From assembly GCA_018806985.1 (NCBI GenBank), contig JADANN010000279.1:248001-312000 (forward strand): a DNA stretch of 64,000 bases. The letters are read 5' to 3'. Source of the stretch: Angiostrongylus vasorum (taxonomy: Eukaryota > Nematoda > Chromadorea > Rhabditida > Metastrongylidae). Below the pieces are notes generated by a model. The model was not told where the DNA came from. It saw only the letters and a list, made by a program, of their open reading frames with translations, and made no database searches. Of the stretch, positions 1 through 13,900 are shown piece by piece. The position numbers and the translations under genes are program-made. The first letter of the stretch is position 1, and each line of letters begins with the position of its first letter.

Positions 1-840
1 TTTGACATTTATTTGTCAATCCCAATTTTTTTGAAGCAAATGAAGAAATTGCCTGAATCCTGGACGTCCAAAAAATCCGGGATTTTTCTGGATTTCCATG
101 GAGCAATTACATAAGGCTACGTTTTTTGTCTACTGTTTTTTTATTGTCGGCTTTTTCGTTTTTACTTCAAGTAAGTTATCACTGAATACAGTCTTCTACT
201 AAGAGTTTTCTGCGACATATTAATTTAACTATCTATCTCAAATGAAGCTCATACTCAGATAAAATAAGTCGTTAGTAGGGAAAAAAAAACTACGGTGCTC
301 TAATAAGTGATCCATCAGTTTCTCTTTAATCAAAAAAGATTCACTTGAAATTTAAAGGAAAAGAAAAGCAAACATAAACTTTGAATGTGAGAATTTCTTT
401 TAATCAGCTTAGACTAACTAACCTAACAGTCTTAGAACTACTTTCAACGAAAAGGAATCGCATCATCAAACTCCGTGCTCCACTATATTCTACTAATCAA
501 AAACTACTATAACTGTATGATTGTCTAGGAGCTTGGTAGTATCAAATATCCGAGTAAGAAGAATGATCTTGGCTGATTGATCCTAATTTTGTTTCCTTGC
601 TTTACTTACCTATCTTTCTTATTCCTAATACTTCAAGAGAGCGCATAGAAGACGCTTGGTCTTTGAGGGGGTTTTTTGCGTGTCTCACATTTTAGTGATG
701 TTAACATCCGCAGTACAACACCTGATTATTAAGTGCCGAAAAAATCTTCTGGTAAGAAATTTTTTCTAGCCTTTATATTTTAGATACGAAGAGACTTTTA
801 TGAGAACAAGATAATACAAGTTTGTCTAACATACAGATGA
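1..840. other. gene-free AT-rich stretch
   Basis: No open frame, splice pattern or recognisable repeat could be supported here. It is AT-rich intergenic sequence. Confidence 0.5.
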
Positions 841-844
841 TGTT

Positions 845-1190
845 ATTGACTTAAGATGTTGTGGTTTCATGACATCTGGAAAAGAACTCATGGCTCATGA
901 ACTTCTGTGTCACAACCACAACGATGTTGAGATATTCGCAAAACGTGGATCACGGGCCATATCGAACCATGATTTCCCCTTTCCGGTGACTCGCGCATTA
1001 CACACTGCGCCACGGATGCCCTTGCCAGTGGCATCAGAAATCGCCAAAATCGAAATCGTAGTTAGATCTGGGCCCGGGTCCAAGTTTTGCGAATGTCTCA
1101 GCATCGTTGTGATTGATTTCGAATAGTACCCTGCCGTGAAAAATTGTAGTAGGCAACAAATAAAAAGTAAGCACTATGTCAAAGTTTCAT
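845..1190 (-). repeat. family B SINE-like repeat, diverged copy
   Basis: Shares with the copy at 63240-63450 a tRNA-like stretch on the minus strand (an A box around GCGCAGTGTG and a B box GGTTCGAT) and the flanking text CACAACGATG...GAGATATTCGCAAAA. It ends in a family B signature, the run around GTGAAAAATTGTAGTAGGC. The 85-codon frame it contains is a by-product of the repeat, not a gene. Confidence 0.7.
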
Positions 1191-1439
1191 TTAATGTGAA
1201 AACACTGAATGTCTTAATAACTGAAACGCCACCACGACTTTGGATGGATGCCTTCACTGTTGTGATTTCCTTTTTTGATCTAGTGGGAGCATTCGAATAA
1301 GACCCTCCTTCTTTCTCCTATTACGGTAGTCCTATAGAAAAAACCTCGTTTTTTCCATCGTTAAGGGATACGACTCGAGTAGTAAAGGTAGAAAAGCATG
1401 TTTACATTAATAGAAAGCACAAGGGTCTAGAGAAACATA

Positions 1440-2015
1440 GATATTTGCAATTTTGACTTATTATTTACTGCCTACTCCTTTTTAGCGGCAGGGTATGCGT
1501 TGCGAAATATAACTTTTTAATGATGCTGAGATATTTGCAAAAACTCTGGACCGCAGGTGCCTTGGTGGGGAACGAACGCGCTATTGTCCTTTCCGGGAAG
1601 TAGCGCGCTACCACCACACCATGCGGGTCCTTCAGTTTCGCCTGTCTCTCAGCTAGTTCTATTGATCTTTTGCCATCAGCAATCACCCGTCAGCGGGATT
1701 GATCTGGGGGGCCCAAATCGGCAACGAACCCAGTTAAGCTGAGGCTGCAGTTATAATCACAATTTTGACTTATTATTTACTGCCTACTCTTTTTAGCGGC
1801 AGGGTATGCGTTGCGAAATATAACTTTTCAATAGAACTAGCTGAGAGACAGGCGAAACGAAGGACCCGCATGGTGTGGTGGTGAGCGCGCTACTCTCGGA
1901 AAGGACAATAGCGCGTTCGTTGCCCACCAAAGCACCTGCGGTCCAGAGTTTTGCAAATATCTCAGCTTCGTTGAAGTTATATTTTGCAGTATACCCTGTC
2001 ATATCTCAGCATCAT
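1440..2015. repeat. two family B copies in opposite orientation between direct repeats
   Basis: About 75 bases beginning TTTTGACTTATTATTTACTG are present at about 1453-1525 and again at about 1764-1833 in the same direction. The core between them, with the tRNA-like GTGTGGTGGTGAGCGCG stretch, is read on the minus strand at 1530-1660 and on the plus strand at 1840-1960. The arrangement is a head-to-head pair or a local inversion. The open frames across it are repeat by-products. Confidence 0.75.
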
Positions 2016-2335
2016 TAAAATACATAATTGCATTAAAAGGGATAAAGAAGGACAACCACCATCATAGTTTCATTTGTAAGCCCTTATAGCACTGAACATT
2101 GACGTCTTTTGCAATTCAGGATTAGACGTCTATGTGAAAGGTTTGAAACTTTTGGATTTCTTCGGCTACTACAAAACATGAGGAGGTATAAGAAGAAACC
2201 TAAGTAGTACCTTTTTATGTAAGAAGATATTCGTGAAGCATGACATTGGAATCAAAGCACGTAGAACTTGAAGGCTTTCAATAATCCTAGAATAAACAAA
2301 AGATGAAGAAAAAACAAACAAACAGATATGAATAC

Positions 2336-2748
2336 AAACACACACATACATACACACACACACGCACACACAAATACACACAAACACTCACACACACACA
2401 CTCACACACACATATACACACACATACAGATAAACGCACACAAATACACACAAAAACACACACACTCACACACACACGTATATACACACATACACTCACA
2501 CACACATATATACACACATACACATACACACACAAATACACACAAACACACACACACACACACGAACACACACATGTATACACACATACACATACACACA
2601 CACAAATACACACAAACGCACACACACGAACACACACATATATACACATACAAATACACACACACACACACACAATTACACAAAAACACACGAACACACA
2701 CACATATATACACACACATACATATACACACACAACGCACACACACAA
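2336..2748. repeat. long imperfect CA/TG microsatellite
   Basis: More than 400 bases of (CA)n interrupted by A, T, G and AT-rich steps such as ACATATATACAC. It produces overlapping frames on both strands (His-Thr rich on plus, Cys-Val rich on minus) that are artefacts of the repeat. Confidence 0.95.
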
Positions 2749-2759
2749 CAGGATGTGGC

Positions 2760-3690
2760 AATAATGAAGTAGATATATTAACACTGACTCGAAGTACATT
2801 TACCAAAAAACCTAAACATCGTAATAGTCTCATGAGAAAAAATCGTATTCACAGATTAGAAAGCCCTTTCTCTTCATTTTCCCAGTAGGAACGGTTACAT
2901 CACTAATCCTGATAATCATATGTGGTATTAAGCTAAGCTACTTTGAAGGAAATGAGCGGGAATTTAATACAACGAATTCTTCTGGTCCGACCAACCTTCT
3001 GTCGAACATTTTTTTTATAAGAATACTAATTCAGAAAGAGAAAACAGTGGAGTAAATTAGAAAATCAGAGACACTGAAACTCATATGCATGTGAAAGGAT
3101 TTACAAGCTAGACTGAAAAAATGGAACATTTCAATAATTTAGGAAACGCAGAGAGCGCTTGCACGTCGTTCACCTTCTACACTAAGCAAGGATGTACCGC
3201 CCCCAAAATGATATCATAGAGGTAAATGTGAAAAGGATATCTTCACAATACAGAAAACAAGTCTTTGGTCAATTTTTTTTTCTCGTAAAAATGCTTTATC
3301 ACTTGTCAGGTGCTTGTGTTTCGGCAATTCTAGTCTAAAACAAAAGTGATATATGATTAAATGATTACAATAAAGCCAGCTTCTTGTAGATGCCCTCAAT
3401 AGGAAATACGTCAGAATGAGAATAATGTTTTGGTTTATTTTCTGTAGTACTTTTTCGTCACGAGAGAGACATAAGAATTATCGCTAGTTATTTCGCACAA
3501 TTCTAATAATCAAAACAACGCAAGCGTTTTAAGAGAAAATGTCCCATGAAATCCTTTCCCTTTTACTGTTTCACTCTACTGGATGTTGTTCAACTCCTCG
3601 ATTATTACCTCTAGTACTTATCACACCACCATATTATTGCTATTATATGTAATCTACTGCAGTATTAACAGGTAAGTCTTTAACTGTGTC
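2760..3690. other. no feature recognised
   Basis: AT-rich, with short chance frames only and no supported exon or repeat. Confidence 0.4.
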
Positions 3691-3699
3691 ACCTAACTA

Positions 3700-4345
3700 T
3701 TTATTGTTTTATTATTTTTCGTGTAACGCCCCATTCCACTCGATTGGAGGCAACCACAAGTACCCATACGGAGCGAGGGAAAAAACTGCTGTCCATACTC
3801 TACTTGGATCATCGCAGCTCTGAAGAAGACGAAGCCATTGAATCATTGGCCACAATGAAGATTTGTAGCAAGCTCATATAAGTTCACCAATGAAGCAAGG
3901 CATTTTTTTTCAAGGCCGCGGTTCAATGAAAGTCGGTATTGAAGTTATTGCTCTGATATGTGGCAGCCAACATTAATCCTGCAGGATTGACTGTCACTCT
4001 AAAAGAAGTAGTGCTCAACAAGAATACGTTTGCTCAACAAGAATACGAAGAAGTAATTATATGTGGCAGTCGACCAAGGAGCGTCGGGTACATTTCCTAG
4101 TGGGATCAATTCAGTTCGGTGTCGCTAGAGTGCTGTTTAAAGCGGCTAATACTGGGTAAGGCCACCTAATTCGTATGTTGTTGTACTCTACTCGACTCGT
4201 CTCGAAGGGTAGTCACATCTCAAGAAGAAGTAACCGATGAGGAAAATCGATTCGAAACATCGTGGTTCCAAAGAAAACGAAACCATTGAAACGTCGGCCG
4301 CAATGAAGATTTTATATTAACGTCGTGTAAGCATATCAGTAGAAG
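3700..4345 (+). repeat. pair of diverged direct repeats with foldback-type motif
   Basis: Two units in the same orientation each end in a stretch of the form GAAACGTCGGCCGCAATGAA (about 3815-3865 and 4264-4310), followed by GATTT and an AT-rich tail. The first unit carries AGCTCTGAAGAAGACGAAGC just upstream. The same motif recurs in the foldback element near 45.4 and 46.3 kb. The full unit borders are not clear. Confidence 0.5.
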
Positions 4346-4574
4346 GAGAAGCGTTACTGCGTGTCTGAGCAGAGCTGTTGAAAGAACCTGAACATAGAAA
4401 TTATTTTTTAAGAATGAATCACTGCTAGACTAACTTCGGGATATTTTAAATCTAATCCTCAACTTCAATGGAAACACCTCCAATACGACTTCTAAACACT
4501 GAAAAATTAAGATAGAATCAATCGAAATAGCAAAATTACAATCGTGAAAAAACTCCGATATTAGAACCTACTTG

Positions 4575-4945
4575 ATATTTGAACTGTCCGTCCTCACTAG
4601 TTGTGGTGCCCCAACATAATCACCATTTTTTCGGAGATTTGCTGCTTAAGCCATTGTGGTTTCCGGGATCCCGAGGACAGCCTGGCCAAAGTCTGCCGCA
4701 GGTCGTCACCACGTAAGGCAGGCGCAGCCTTTGTGGATAAGAAGGAGATTTGCCACTATGCGACTTTGATACCAGGACAGTGGTGAATCCTGGTATTGGT
4801 TTACTCTTAGCTAGGCTTCCTCATGGAAACGCCGGACTCCCTTCTCATCCTGGGAGACCCTGCCGTGGGGACGAATCCCCCCGTTGTACATCGCAGTCCG
4901 ACACCCAGGAACACCTCCTAGCCACGATGAGGCGGTAAACCGTTG
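4575..4945 (-). repeat. family D dispersed repeat
   Basis: Read on the minus strand it starts GGTTTACCGCC and continues through a TGTCGGACTGCGATGTACAA-like segment and a segment describing GGATTCACCACTG...GTATCAAAGTCGCATAGTGG. Copies are at 28750-29120, 42800-43200 and 63880-64000. No protein frame is conserved across the copies, and its class is unknown. Confidence 0.8.
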
Positions 4946-4949
4946 GGAG

Positions 4950-6160
4950 GGATATTAGAACTTCTTTACAGAATCTTGCTTCTCAACCAAAGAGGCTTAT
5001 CCAGGGTCGGTTTTGGCGTCTCAAAAGTCTCGAACTTTTCCAAGACGCTAAAATATCTTTCGTAAACTGGAACAGATCTATGCATAAATGATAGTGATGT
5101 CTTCACTGACGACATCATTATTAAAAAGCTACTCTAGTCTTTGCATTACAAGTTTCAGAGTGTGCTATCACTACATTTAAGTGTCCAACAAGGTTGCTCT
5201 TAAAAGGAGTTGAAAGAAATATGAAGTCGAGCACAAGAACCCACAATATCAAAAAAATTCTAGCTAAAACAGCTCACGAAACTTCTCTAATCCACTCATG
5301 TCTACTCCCTGATTGTCACCACCACCTTATCAAAGCTTTTACTCTAGTTACGCCTAGCAAAAAAAACTGAATTAAATAACTAATTAGTTTCTAGTCCATG
5401 AAAATCCGATTTTTTGAATTTCATTGAAATTTGCCAATGCATGAACTGTCGAGACGGCCTATCGTCAGGCAGTTTAGGGCAAGATTCTTTTTCGATTCGC
5501 AGAAAAGATGAAAACCAGCAAAACTGGAGAAACGGAACTCCAAAACCACCAAAAACTTAGGTTTACTTTTTTACAACCAGTTTTTTTATGAGGTTCCATC
5601 GTCGTATTCAGCAAGGATTACGAGCGGCTTATCCAGTCTGTCTACAATATTGCTAGAAAAAAGCCGAGAAGAAGCGGAGCGATATCAGATAAAGTCACAG
5701 TGCTTGCGAAGCGCGCTCGCATTCTTGCCAAGATTTAACCATTTTTAAGAAGAAGGTGATCCCGTATCGCTAAACAAACACCAGGGACACTGCATCTAGA
5801 ATGTTAACGAAGAAGGTCGTCGAAAAATTTCCTAGCTCTTTGAAAGCTAGCTCCATCTGCCTTCAAATCTTATCAAAATGGACGCATTTATCATTCGATC
5901 ATTCCTCATTCAGAACTTCACCATGCTACATCACAAATTACCGTAATTATCTAGTATTAATGAAATTGATCCTGTTAATGTCAAAAAACCTATCACAAGT
6001 CTCTAGCCCACAGATCCGCAATGCTTTTAACACTCTGTCTGTTGAATTCAGTTCAATCATTAGAAGTGCTTTGTTTTAAAAGGTAGAAGACTTTCATAAC
6101 ATCGACAATCGACAAAATACTAGTCAACCCTTTTTGATTACTTCATGGCGTTGATATAGG
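4950..6160. other. no gene recognised
   Basis: The 92-codon plus-strand frame at 5801-6079 has no recognisable motif, splice signals or composition typical of coding DNA. The stretch is treated as intergenic. Confidence 0.4.
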
Positions 6161-6164
6161 AGAG

Positions 6165-6665
6165 CTGAACAAGATGAAAACAGCGAAAAAGTACGTCCAT
6201 ACAGCGTCATTTATTCGATTTCACGGTTCTTACACCTTAAAGTACTCTTCGGAAACCTGGACCCTATGTAAACAGAATGGAAGAGCGGTAAGCATTGCTG
6301 AACAAGCTACCGAGGAAGTGATGCCGAGAGTATCCCCTTTCACGCAAGTGAGAGCAGATACGAGTTACTAACATTGCCGACGGTCAATGATCAAGAACGT
6401 TGTCGCATACGTCAAGATGTCGAGAATCAGATGCATCGCAGCGTTATCCGTCTCAACGGCGGCCAAGACTCAAAACTCCTCAACGACTGTATTGAATGGA
6501 ATATGAGCAGCATTAGAATAACAAAGCCACAGACTTGATGGTCAGATTTCTATACAAACATCCAGGTTGGAAAATACAATCCCGTTCCTCAAGCGAAAAA
6601 ATCCAGTGCCTCACTTTGGCAAGCGATACGTAGCAATGGTGATTTCACCTTGACTCTTAGCACCG
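6165..6665 (+). mobile_element. RTE-type LINE, 3' fragment
   Basis: Degenerate copy of the C-terminal part of the same retrotransposon protein seen at 14.2-17.7 kb and 60.7-61.8 kb. The stretch reads LKYSSETWTLCKQ, then SIAEQATEEVMPRVSPFTQV, matching the region downstream of the reverse transcriptase palm. The frame then breaks, and further homologous text (around GTTATCCGTC and GGTCAGATTTC) continues to about 6600. It is 5' truncated and inactive. Confidence 0.75.
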
Positions 6666-6669
6666 TTCT

Positions 6670-9600
6670 TATCACTTGACGAATCGCAAATCTACATAGC
6701 ACAAAGATGCCCGTGTCAATCACTGACAATATCTATCTTAACAGATCAGTGTGAAAGAATAGGGTAGTGTCATGAAGCTATAAAACTATCTCCATCGTCT
6801 GCCCTTTACTTGATCGTTGAATAACACAATCGAAAACCACCAAAGTGTTCTCGCTTAAGCGTTTATAGGTAGCCACTGTTTTCTGCAAGAATTAGAGGTT
6901 AAAAAATACGTCATAGTACTCTTGTCCTATGTTCTTTACGACTTAGGTCCTATCATCGGGTTGGTGGCGTTCTTGGCATATCGTGGGACACTATCACTAA
7001 CAACTATTGTACACGCCCAGTCATTTTTTTCAAAAGCATGGCATATAACTTCTGAAATAATAACTAAAGTAATCGACGTCTAAGAAGATCGTCATGATTT
7101 TTTCCTAATTATGTAAAAAATGCCTTCAAATTTCTCGTCGTTCTTGCCTCCCAATGAGAAATGACGTGATAATAGAACAAGTACGTGAAGAACATTATTA
7201 AATCGCAGATAGCACAGCTGTAAACCAGAGCTTTTCTCACTAATTTTAAATACGCACAAAAAATTCAGGATTGACCCAGAAGTCGTGATAATTTGCACAA
7301 CTGCGATCGACTTTAGCAATCATCCAGACCATCGTAAAGGGATCTAATGACTAATGTCAACTACTGCTAACTAATGTCGACTGAAAAGTCATTTACTTTT
7401 TACTGTGTCAGAACTAGGATAGTCAACTAACGCTGATACCATGAGAGAGAACCATGATGTATTCTTAGATTGCTAAGCTAAAATGAGGTTGTTAAAAAAG
7501 TTTTTTTCGGCTAACGTTTCATTCTATTCGCGACGATCGGAGTTAATTGTCCTCAGTCACTCATCTTCTCGATATTGATGTTCTTCATCGTATCTCGTCG
7601 AATCCGATGGATTGGAGCACTGCTCACACTGCAAAGCCCACAGAGGATTTTTTTGCTACTTATTTCTATCCATTTCCATAGTGGCAGTGTATCATGCAGC
7701 AAACGGTACTGTATCGCGAGGATGAACTGCTGTGATAATCAAATAGAATCACCACGGCAGTGAAGAAGGTGAAGACACCGAGCAGAACTTTTACCACAAC
7801 CTCGTATTAACTTAATGGTCTAAAAAACGTATTGTCTAATTATGACAAAGTTGAAGGGTGGTCGATTTTGAAATGCTCTGAGGAGTCACAGTGTTTCTTC
7901 AGAGGCAGGACCAACATTTATCTAGTCGAGGTCGACTGTGATACCAGAAGTTCTCTAGCCACCATGCAGCAAATTATAGCCCCATTCAAGAGATCTAACA
8001 CATGCTTATAGTGAAGGGACTAGAATAACCCAAGAATACGCTAATATTTAAGGAAAATTGCTCTCGATAATTATTTCGCTTAAAACAAAGAAAAAAAGCA
8101 CCAATAAACCTCGAAAGCTCAGACTTCCCCACTGTATTGAATTTGTGCTTATCTTCGTCTAACTATAACGAATTTTAAGAAATTGTTCTGCTAGTTTTTA
8201 GTCTCGTACTTTTAAACGCCCTTTTGCCATTTAGGGCCTCTTAGTACTTTTAGTACTTTAGTACTTTTAAAAGAACTTAATAACAAATTGATAACTACAA
8301 TATCCGATGAAAAATGCTAAAAACCCACTTGACACTAAAATAGCTTAGTCCCGAGTTTTTTCTTATTACCATCTGCAACACGCGAATTTTGACGTCAAAA
8401 AATGCTTATTCATTAAATATTTAATCAAGACGTAACACATCACTTACCGTATCTCTGTCTTAAGCAAAACTGTACTATTTCAACTGCCTTCGACTTTTTT
8501 TCTGATGGCTCGTGATTTTCTCGTGGAAAAAATATTTTTGAAAAAATTTATTAGGCATATCAAACGTAGATTTTTTTGTTTTTCTCCAAATTTGTCTTTT
8601 TAATAAATATGTGGATAATAACTATAACAATAAACTGTAAGCGATTCATAGGATAAATAATGTGTGACTTCTTCACTCAATGAGACCACTTTCTAGTAAA
8701 CTTGCTGAAGAACATTATTGGAAACCGCTTTAAAGCTTCTGCAGTGTTCATAATAATAATAATAATTTTACGACAACAGTAGCGACAGCTAAGGCGTACA
8801 AAGATGGCTATGTTGGTTCTCACAATAATAAGAATTATAATGGCATTAAGAAAACATATTGTTCTATGAATAGAACAATCAAATGAAGTCGACTACAGAA
8901 AAGAAAGTAGTTACAGAAATAGAGTGAGAGAAGAATTGGGAAAAAAGAAAGCTTTTCCATTGTTCTTATTTAACTTATAAGGGATTTCACAACGTGTAAA
9001 ATATAGTAAAGGATTGATTCTAATGGATTGGGTAATGATCTGCACACGATTATCTCAGCGGTAATACGATCCTTCATATTAAAATGTTAACAGCTGATTC
9101 GTTTCGTTACGAATGATATTCGTCTTTGTTTAATCCTTATCCATTGATTCTTTACACATTCATCTTCGTTATTTGTTTCTTACATTTATCAATCATAACA
9201 GTTTTTTTTGCCTCTTCTGAAGCATTTCGACAATACATTAATTGAACTCAACCGATGGTGGTAATGTAAACGTGAATTTCAACAGTCACTGTGATGGTTG
9301 ATGCTGTTGGTGATGACGGTAGCGGTCATGATGACGTCCATAATATTAAAGATGAGAATGAACACTATGGTGTTAACGATAGTAATAAAGATGACGAAGG
9401 TGGTTGTGAATATGAAAATGAAAACGATGAGCAAGAAAAGAAGAATCGAAATAGGACAGTGGTGACAACCATTTTAATAGTGATGACAAAAGTGCAAATG
9501 AAACGAAGACGAGGATGATGATGAAGATGAAGAAAAAAGTTACTAATTTTGGTAATGATGATGGCTGCAGCAGTGGTAATGACGACAGACGATCACATAA

Positions 9601-10220
9601 TAATTCTAAAACACGGTAACAAGTCAAGGGACGGAATACAAGAATATTGGTTATTGACACAAGTTCAGTTATACAAATACGGTTAACAGAACGCAAATGA
9701 ACGGCAGCTATAAATCATCCAATTAAAAATGACTCTCATTTTGGAGATGGCAACTTTGTCATCGTGTTAATGAACAGAAGCGAACGCTCATCGAATCCTG
9801 CATATCCTAGACGTGAAGAGCTTTAGTGCTGCTCTCAAATTTATCACAGGCGCCTGTCTTATCATGGAACTCTTCGTTGACCATGAAAATAAGAAAGGAC
9901 GTTTTCGATTCGATTAGACTGTGTGTTCGTTAAGCAGTGACCGCCCAGATTTCAAAAAAATTTCCTCGACTACTATCACAGACATTGACGACAGGACAAG
10001 ATTCATGTTCACGTAAAGGACGTCCGAAAACTAATCTCTGCTGTGATAAAGTGCAAGAAAATAGAACAAACCATTGCTGTGCCATTGCTTCCTTCGCCTG
10101 TACTGAAATACTGAGGCACAAAGGTCGTCTTGCTAAAATTAATGGCTTTAGGTGAGCAATGACAAAACATAGTGATGGTGATAAAGTTCGTCTACTAAAT
10201 TCATCACTAGAGACTAGTGT
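6670..10220. other. long gene-poor stretch
   Basis: AT-rich DNA with no supported exon. A short AAT run lies near 8753-8768. Around 9290-9560 an imperfect GAT/GAA-rich tract gives an acidic plus-strand frame and a hydrophobic minus-strand frame, both read as low-complexity artefacts. Confidence 0.4.
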
Positions 10221-10224
10221 AGTG

Positions 10225-10490
10225 AAGTGATTAGTGATACTCTGCAAAAAAATATGTGGCCAATGGTTTGATCCCGACTTCGTTGTTAACTCAGCCGTCC
10301 TCTCCCACGGAGGCGGAAAATTGGCACTACATTTGTCTGCGGAGGATACGAAAAACCGAAATAATGCAACGATTGGCCCCCTAAAGTCATTATACAGGGT
10401 AGATATGCATTCTGTCACCTCTAACGGCGCATAAAAAAGTTGGTTGCATGGCGTACACCTCACGGATTGATCACCGCCGAACGTTATAGT
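10225..10490 (+). repeat. family A SINE-like repeat, diverged copy
   Basis: The 3' half is recognisable: AGATATGCATTCTGTCACCT, then the GGATTGATCACCGCCGA run and a decayed tail. The 5' tRNA-like half is eroded. Confidence 0.6.
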
Positions 10491-10670
10491 CTGAAAAGGT
10501 CTCCTGGATTTTTACACTTACACACTAAATTTCTTTTAAGTTTCGACTATTACTACAAGCATATAATTAGCATTAGCTGAGAATACACAGTAAACAACGA
10601 ATTAGTCTTATTTTTGTTTGTCATTTCTCACTTCCTAGGAAGGCCGTGACTATCATCTTGTTAAGAACAG

Positions 10671-10676
10671 TTTATT
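10671..10676 (-). terminator. candidate poly(A) signal AATAAA
   Basis: AATAAA on the minus strand about 260 bases beyond the last stop codon of the homeobox gene ending at 10933. It is a plausible cleavage signal for that gene, but such hexamers are common in AT-rich DNA. Confidence 0.35.
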
Positions 10677-10932
10677 TTTTATACACATATATGTATATGT
10701 ATATATATATTTATAAAAATATATGTATATATGATGACCGTATAGCACAAGCAATTATGGACTACTAATAAAATATACACGATGAAAAAATACGTCTGCA
10801 TAATCGTGTCACTCATAATAAACCAATTTCCTCAAAAGTATTTGTGCTGGTATTTGTTTTTCGCGATTGAGTTAAAATCAAGCTGAAATGGTGGATGAGT
10901 TTAAAGAAAAAACACTGACTAGTCATGAGAGA

Positions 10933-13900
10933 TTAGGTTAGCAGAATAATGATATCCTGAGAGCGTAGTGATCTACAAGAAGTGACCGTCCGATAAAGGA
11001 AAATGAAGGGGACGTGAATATTAAGAAAATCTGTTCGAAAAAGTAAAAAATTCTGATTTGTCGGTTGATTGACAACGATTCTCGTAGTTGTTCTGTCAGT
11101 AGTTGAAGCATCGTCATCATTTTCACCGTCTTTTCGAACACGTCGCCATTTTGCACGCCGATTTTGAAACCATGTCTTCACCTGAATCTTTGACTCTTTA
11201 CAGTCTACAACTTTTTATTCATTGCGCACTATTTTTTCATGGTAGGTTAATATGTGAACTACGATCACAATTATTCTGAGATATCTGCAAAACCTAGAAC
11301 CCAAGCATGACATTAATCTGTGATTAATCTTTCCGGAGTCCACGTGTTTCCCATCGCGCCACTGAAGCTCTTGCTTTTTCCCTCATCTCAGTCAGTTTCT
11401 CAACCTAACGGTACAATTAGAAACCACCCATTTACAGAAATAAATCCTCAGTTTTTTTTCCTCTGCTCTTTTTGTCGTAACTTTTTTTTATAATGTAATT
11501 ATTCTTTTTGTCTATAAAAATTTTTTTTGCATGAACGGCAGATAATTATAGAATCGACAAATTATGAAGAAAATTACTTCTAACAAAGAAAAAACCATCC
11601 CGGCGTAGTTAGTTTTTTTTCGTTTTTTTTCAATAGAGACGAATTTTTCCATAAATAACATACTGGTTTCTTACTGTCGTCCGCAAAATGTTGTTGTACT
11701 TTAAAAATTAAACGAGATTTTTTACTTCTTAATGACCCTAATTGAATAAATTATCTATGTAAAGAATTAACGGCGATTCTAAACATTATTCGGGAGAGAT
11801 AATTAACAGCACAAGCTGTTCTCATTTTTATACGAAAGAGCTACTTTCTTTGTGAAAAGAGAGCAAAACTCAAGAAAAAATATTGTCGTGTGAAGACGTA
11901 TGTCATTGTAAAGTAAACGAGTAGTTTTGCTAGACTGTATATGTTCATCAAAAAATTATTTTGATCTGTGAAATTTTGCAAAAATTAGCGTTTTTTGCAA
12001 AATTTTGAAAATTTTCTTATTCCACAATCTCTTCAAATTGTGACAGGTACCTGTGCAATTAATCAAAAAGTTCAGCAATATATTGGTGTGTTACCAACGG
12101 TATCAGAACAAATTTCCACAAAGACTTTAATTTTAGTTTGTTTTGTGATTTCATGAAATCACCAAAATCCGATGGATTTCTTGAAAACGAGCATATCCGT
12201 GCTAAATCGTTTGCTTATTAATCTTCAACAAAGCCTTCCTTGAAAGGCTTCGGTAATGTTTCATTTCATCTTTTTACAACTGACTTGTGAGAAGAACTAA
12301 AACCACAAACATAAAAGTTTTTCAGAAACTTTATTTTTCTATGGTCTCGGTAGAACTGAATTCTATTGTAAGCTTGTACAACATACATGGCTATTAGGTC
12401 GTTTTTGCTGAATAAATAAACAGCATTGAACTGTTGTGAACTGATGACAGAGAACCTTTGAACGATTTGGGACACTCTTATATGAATCAGTAAAATGAGG
12501 GTTTAGTGAAATTTTTTCTTAATCTTGTCCAAAATTTGAAATGAAAATTAGTCTAAAGATAGAAAGTGTTTACACTGATATAAGGTTTTTTTAAGCTGCT
12601 TTTGTCCAAATTTTTTACAATTTCGTCGTGCAAACACCTATGTATGTCACTAAACTATAAAGACCTTCTACCTAGCAGCAAGGGCGCATGTGGAGCAGTG
12701 GTCGAGTGCGCCCTGCAACACACACGTTGAATCGATCCCTGCGCACATGGCCCACCAACCCTTCCATCCCTCCACGTTCATCAAATTGATACCAGACTTG
12801 TCTGGGAGGATAGAAGCACTGCCTCGATACATTGGTAGGCACCGCGAGTCACTGTAAAGGCCAGATATGCATTCATTCACCTCCAACGATACTTGATGAA
12901 GTCGAATGCATAGCGCATCCGTCGGGGATTGATCAACGCCGAGAGCTTTATCCTTTTTATTACCAATATCAACCTTATAAAGGTTTTTTGGAGGTGTTTT
13001 TTTCTTCTTTAGGTTCGAAAAAATAAGTGATGAACTAAGAGATCTCGCCGCCGATCAGTGATGTCGCAATGTACAACACCACTAACATTTCGGCCAACGA
13101 TCTGTTAATTTTTGTTTAAAATCAGTTGTTGCTCAAAAAAAGATAAAGCTGTCGGCATTGATCAATCCCTGATGGATGCGTCATACATTTGACTTCATTA
13201 AGTATCGTTGCAGGTGATTGAATGCATATTCGGCGTTTAGAATGGCTCGCGGTGGCTCTACCGATATATCGAGCCAGTGTATCCTCCCAGACAAGTCTGG
13301 TACCAATTTGCCGACCCCGGAGTGATGGAAGGCTTGGTGACCCACGGGCGCAGCGATCGACTCCAAGCGTGTGTCGCAGTAGCGCCTCCAAGTACTGCAC
13401 CATACCCGCCCTATTGTTGCTCCATGGTTTTAAATTATACAAATACATCTTGCAATAGTTGTTCAACCAAGCAGGTAGCGCCATGGTTGTGGTGCCGTTC
13501 ATCACGAGCATTGGCTGGTTGGATACCGCCCGAGCTCACCAAGCCTCTCGTCCATCCGGAGTCAGAAAATTAGTATCAGACTTGTTTAGATCGAACTCAC
13601 TTCCTCAAATCTATGCAGAAACGCTCGTTCACAAACTCCTTAGAACTCGAGGAACTTGACTCAACCAGGATTAGACGACAATCATAAAGAAGACAACAAT
13701 CCTGTTGAAGAAACAAAACACACACGTGAAAAGTCGGAACCCCTTCGTGGATGATGGCCGCTCAAGAACGAATGAAATGCAAGAAGTGCTGGAATCGACA
13801 AGGCTGATGTGAAAATGAGTCCTGTAATGTGCAATATTAAAGAAAAATATAAAGACTCAAAGCCTAGACTAGGAGCAATGCGCAACGTTTTTGGCTGTTT

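Noticed and set aside
2287..2888. Long His-Thr and Cys-Val rich open frames on both strands
   Set aside because: They are translations of the CA/TG microsatellite in several frames at once.
9291..9696. Acidic plus-strand frame and hydrophobic minus-strand frame
   Set aside because: Both come from an imperfect GAT/GAA low-complexity tract; no motif, splice or start support.
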